The notes beneath the pieces are model-generated. The model did no database searches and was not told the DNA's origin. It was given only the letters and a program-made list of their open reading frames with translations. A stretch of 7,045 nucleotides of DNA from Granulicella sp. (GTDB taxonomy: Bacteria; Acidobacteriota; Terriglobia; Terriglobales; Acidobacteriaceae): positions 1 to 7,045 of the forward strand of contig PKWK01000325.1 in the NCBI GenBank assembly GCA_003133205.1. Direction: 5' to 3'. Position numbers and translations under genes: made by a program. Positions 5,585 through 7,045 of this stretch are shown in pieces (positions within the stretch are counted from its first letter, which is position 1; every line of letters starts with the position of its first letter).

Positions 5585-6250
5585 TCAGATGAGGTGGCGC
5601 TGCTGGGCATGTGTGACTGCCTCGAGTCGATTATGCGTTCTCAGCTTTTGATTGATGTGGTGAAGATGATTGCGCAGGGTTTGCGGACTGATCCCAAGCG
5701 CCTTTGCAATGCGCGGAGCACTGCCTCCTGTCGCGAACTTCCTGAGGATCTCGAGCTCATGGGACGAGAGAGGGGCAATAGGCGCGGCACCCGTAATCGT
5801 GTCCTCCAGAGCAGACACCTCCCTGGATATGTCACTCATACGGCGGAATACTTCCTCTCTCTTCTTCTGGGCACTGATGTCATGTGCAAGATGAACAAGG
5901 AGTGTATTGCCCGTCCGTCGGTTCAAATAGGAAATAAAGGAAATATTCACCCATATCCGTTCTCCGGTGCGAGTTGTTGCATTCAGATCGAAATTAGGTA
6001 ATAAATTAGGCAATTTGGTCGACTGCTTACCCCATTGCAACTTCGCGCAGTGATCACTGCAGACTTCCGTGCCCAAGGCCCCTACGCCGTGGAGGACCAT
6101 CGAGCAAGTCTTGCCGATCACCTCCTCTGCAGGATAGCCGAATAGGGATTCGGCCGCATGATTCCAAAAGCAAATCTCACCCGACTCCCGGACAGCGAAG
6201 ACCGGATCCAACGTATTATCGAGAAAGGCAAACAATTCTGCTTCGAGCAT
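5585..6250 (-). CDS. PAS domain-LuxR helix-turn-helix transcriptional regulator
   Basis: This predicted cytoplasmic regulator has 221 residues. Residues 3-128 form a PAS domain (FAFLDNTLDPVFAV, ICFWNHAAESLFGYPAEEVI, RTGERIWVNISFI, HDISAQKKREE). Residues 161-218 form a LuxR/GerE helix-turn-helix (LSSHELEILRKFATGGSAP, RIAKALGISPQTLRNHL, INQKLRTHNRLEAV). Between the PAS helices lie three cysteines, C49, C64 and C68 (GKTCSMVL... and EVCSDHC), a C-x14-C-x3-C pattern that I remember from many PAS-LuxR proteins and that could hold a metal, heme or redox switch; this is inference. The start is ATG 6250: AAGGAT (6262-6257) is 6 nt before it, whereas the upstream GTG at 6256 would touch the site. No receiver domain is present, so a cognate kinase is not needed. 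A palindrome at 6427-6441 lies upstream. The frame is intact, which marks it as a maintained gene. Confidence 0.93.
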   Translation of the reverse strand: MLEAELFAFLDNTLDPVFAVRESGEICFWNHAAESLFGYPAEEVIGKTCSMVLHGVGALGTEVCSDHCAKLQWGKQSTKLPNLLPNFDLNATTRTGERIWVNISFISYLNRRTGNTLLVHLAHDISAQKKREEVFRRMSDISREVSALEDTITGAAPIAPLSSHELEILRKFATGGSAPRIAKALGISPQTLRNHLHHINQKLRTHNRLEAVTHAQQRHLI

Positions 6251-6256
6251 TTTCAC

Positions 6257-6262
6257 ATCCTT
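6257..6262 (-). promoter_or_regulatory. Ribosome binding site of the PAS-LuxR gene
   Basis: AAGGAT on the minus strand lies 6 nt before ATG 6250. It rules out the GTG at 6256 as the start, since that would leave no spacing. Confidence 0.75.
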
Positions 6263-6843
6263 AGCGAGCGTCTCTGCAGACCCCTCCCGGTACCATTGAG
6301 AAGGGACTTCTCTGTGTTCTGGAAGCCATAAGCCGTCTTCTCTGGTCCAGAACCAGGATCAAACACGGCGGAACCTTAGGTCCGAGTCCACATGCAGAAT
6401 AGTAGGAATGATAAACGCGCGTGCCCTGTCACGTATTGACAATCGTTCCTTTGCTCCCACGCCAATGTCTTTTACCCTAGATGTCCGCAACTAATCTTGG
6501 CAAAACTGCAACAGAATCAATAGGTTAAGCTGTTTTTCCCTGCACGTGCTTGGTGGCAAGTGCCTTGTGGTCATCGGTTTGTGGAGAAGTTAATAACGGG
6601 ACTTAGCAATGATCGTCGCTTCGGAGCTTTTGCGCCCGAAAAGTTAATTGGTTCCAAAAAGAGCGTCAGCCGATATCCACGGTGACCGCTTCTGATCATT
6701 TGATGGTGGGAGGGAACACACTCGGATCCCGTGTTTCCAGTTTGGCTGCTCTTTGCAAACAGACTTTGAGCGGGTTTGCTCGCGAAGGAAGGTCTCATCA
6801 CGCCTTCATACTGTGCAAGAACGGTTGTACTCCGTGGCGTTGT
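6263..6843. other. Divergent intergenic region with no recognisable gene
   Basis: About 580 bp lie between the divergent PAS-LuxR and second ric genes. Short frames exist on both strands, including a minus-strand frame at 6571-6882, but none shows a family motif or a convincing start signal. The part from about 6475 to 6660 is relatively AT-rich and could hold promoters. The palindrome at 6427-6441 is listed separately. I see no RNA gene or terminator hairpin. Confidence 0.5.
6427..6441. promoter_or_regulatory. Palindrome TGTCA-N5-TGACA, candidate operator
   Basis: TGTCACGTATTGACA has perfect 5-bp arms with a 5-bp centre. It sits about 177 bp before the PAS-LuxR start, on its upstream side. 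The arms also form TTGTCA on the minus strand and TTGACA on the plus strand (6436-6441), either of which could be a -35 hexamer, but I find no matching -10 at 16-18 bp. The odd spacing does not fit the Crp/Fnr pattern of a 4-bp centre. The binding protein is unknown. Confidence 0.35.
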
Positions 6844-6859
6844 GTGACTAAAGTCCCTG
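6844..6859 (+). promoter_or_regulatory. Candidate operator shared by both ric genes, site 2
   Basis: GTGACTAAAGTCCCTG matches the site before the first ric gene (3317-3332) in 14 of 16 bases, again with its first base 62 nt before the ATG. GACT-AA-AGTC inside it is a perfect small palindrome (6846-6855). No good -10 hexamer follows at the expected place here; the nearest is a poor CAAACT at 6880-6885. Confidence 0.5.
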
Positions 6860-6891
6860 CAACTGATCGTGAAGAGGGCCAAACTGACATC

Positions 6892-6898
6892 AAAGGAG
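6892..6898 (+). promoter_or_regulatory. Ribosome binding site of the second ric gene
   Basis: AAAGGAG lies 7 nt before ATG 6906 and decides the start. Confidence 0.85.
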
Positions 6899-6905
6899 TT
6901 TCATT

Positions 6906-7045
6906 ATGGCCGCCGCCTCCCATACCGTCCGACAAATTGCAATTGATCAGCCATCCGCCATTGATGTGTTCGATCGCATGGGCATTGAATATTGCTGCAA
7001 CGGGTGGAAGACATTGCAAGATGCATGCTCCGAGATCGCAATATC
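6906..7045 (+). CDS. ric: Second Ric/ScdA-type protein, 5' part only
   Basis: The first 46 codons of a second ScdA_N (DUF542) protein are present before the window ends. It reads MAAASHTVRQIAIDQPSAID, then VFDRMGIEYCCNGWKTLQDA. The order matches the first ric gene: TVR-IA--QPS-I-VF---GI-YCC. The paired cysteines (C30, C31) are kept, while the usual GG after them is N-G here. The hemerythrin part lies outside the window, so it may be a full Ric protein or a stand-alone ScdA_N protein. It is diverged from the first copy, so it is not a recent duplicate. A shared upstream block suggests common control of both genes. Confidence 0.93.
   Translation, partial: MAAASHTVRQIAIDQPSAIDVFDRMGIEYCCNGWKTLQDACSEIAI

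Noticed and set aside
5534..6001. Plus-strand open frame of 155 codons
   Set aside because: It lies opposite the PAS-LuxR gene, which has clear domains; this frame is its shadow.
6436..6464. TTGACA as a plus-strand -35 promoter element
   Set aside because: No -10-like hexamer follows at 16-18 bp, and no plus-strand gene begins within reach; it is better seen as one arm of the palindrome.
6571..6882. Minus-strand open frame of 103 codons before the second ric gene
   Set aside because: No recognisable motif, no ribosome binding site, and it covers the candidate ric operator region; probably chance.
1..7045. CRISPR array, tRNA or rRNA gene, defence system cassette
   Set aside because: No regularly spaced repeats, no cloverleaf or rRNA-like stretches and no nuclease, helicase or toxin-antitoxin motifs were seen on either strand.

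Overview
The window looks like an accessory, recombination-worn stretch of a bacterial chromosome. Acidobacteriota is my best guess, but this is only an impression from the protein sequences (the GlgX fragment, the methyltransferase, the Ric proteins with an N-terminal CCGG domain, the PAS-LuxR regulator); no rRNA or marker gene is present. Only two complete genes look healthy: an iron-sulfur cluster repair protein (Ric, 3379-4098) and a PAS-LuxR regulator on the minus strand (6250-5585). A second ric-type gene starts at 6906 and runs off the right edge.

Left part (1-2460): a graveyard. A piece of cytochrome c oxidase subunit I (2-163) is joined directly to an inner piece of a GlgX-type debranching enzyme (166-690). 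After that come an unidentified broken sequence (690-960), an IS5-type transposase scrap (992-1120), possible scraps of two other transposases (1398-1578 and 1600-1680), an unidentified ORF with one clear membrane helix (1723-2166), and a second, diverged copy of the unidentified sequence (2156-2464). The two copies (796-953 and 2264-2417) lie in the same orientation about 1.47 kb apart.

Middle part (2461-5537): a class I SAM methyltransferase with a one-base deletion (2461-3032), then a stress-related block on the plus strand: ric (3379-4098), a small unidentified ORF overlapping its stop, a decayed hemerythrin-like ORF (4328-4678), a Crp/Fnr-type regulator that has lost its DNA-binding domain (4668-5219), and a cupredoxin fragment that keeps all four copper ligands (5307-5537). 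The functions fit nitric oxide, redox or oxygen stress: Ric mends Fe-S clusters, hemerythrins bind O2 or NO, Crp/Fnr proteins often sense these gases, and cupredoxins carry electrons.

Right part (5585-7045): the convergent PAS-LuxR gene, about 590 bp with no recognisable gene but with a TGTCA-N5-TGACA palindrome, and the start of the second ric paralogue. The most interesting signal is a 16-bp block, GTGACYAAAGTCSCTG, found upstream of both ric genes at exactly the same distance from the ATG (first base 62 nt upstream). It contains a TGAC-N4-GTC core resembling Crp/Fnr-family operators. Little else upstream of the two genes is alike, so the block is a good candidate for a shared operator.
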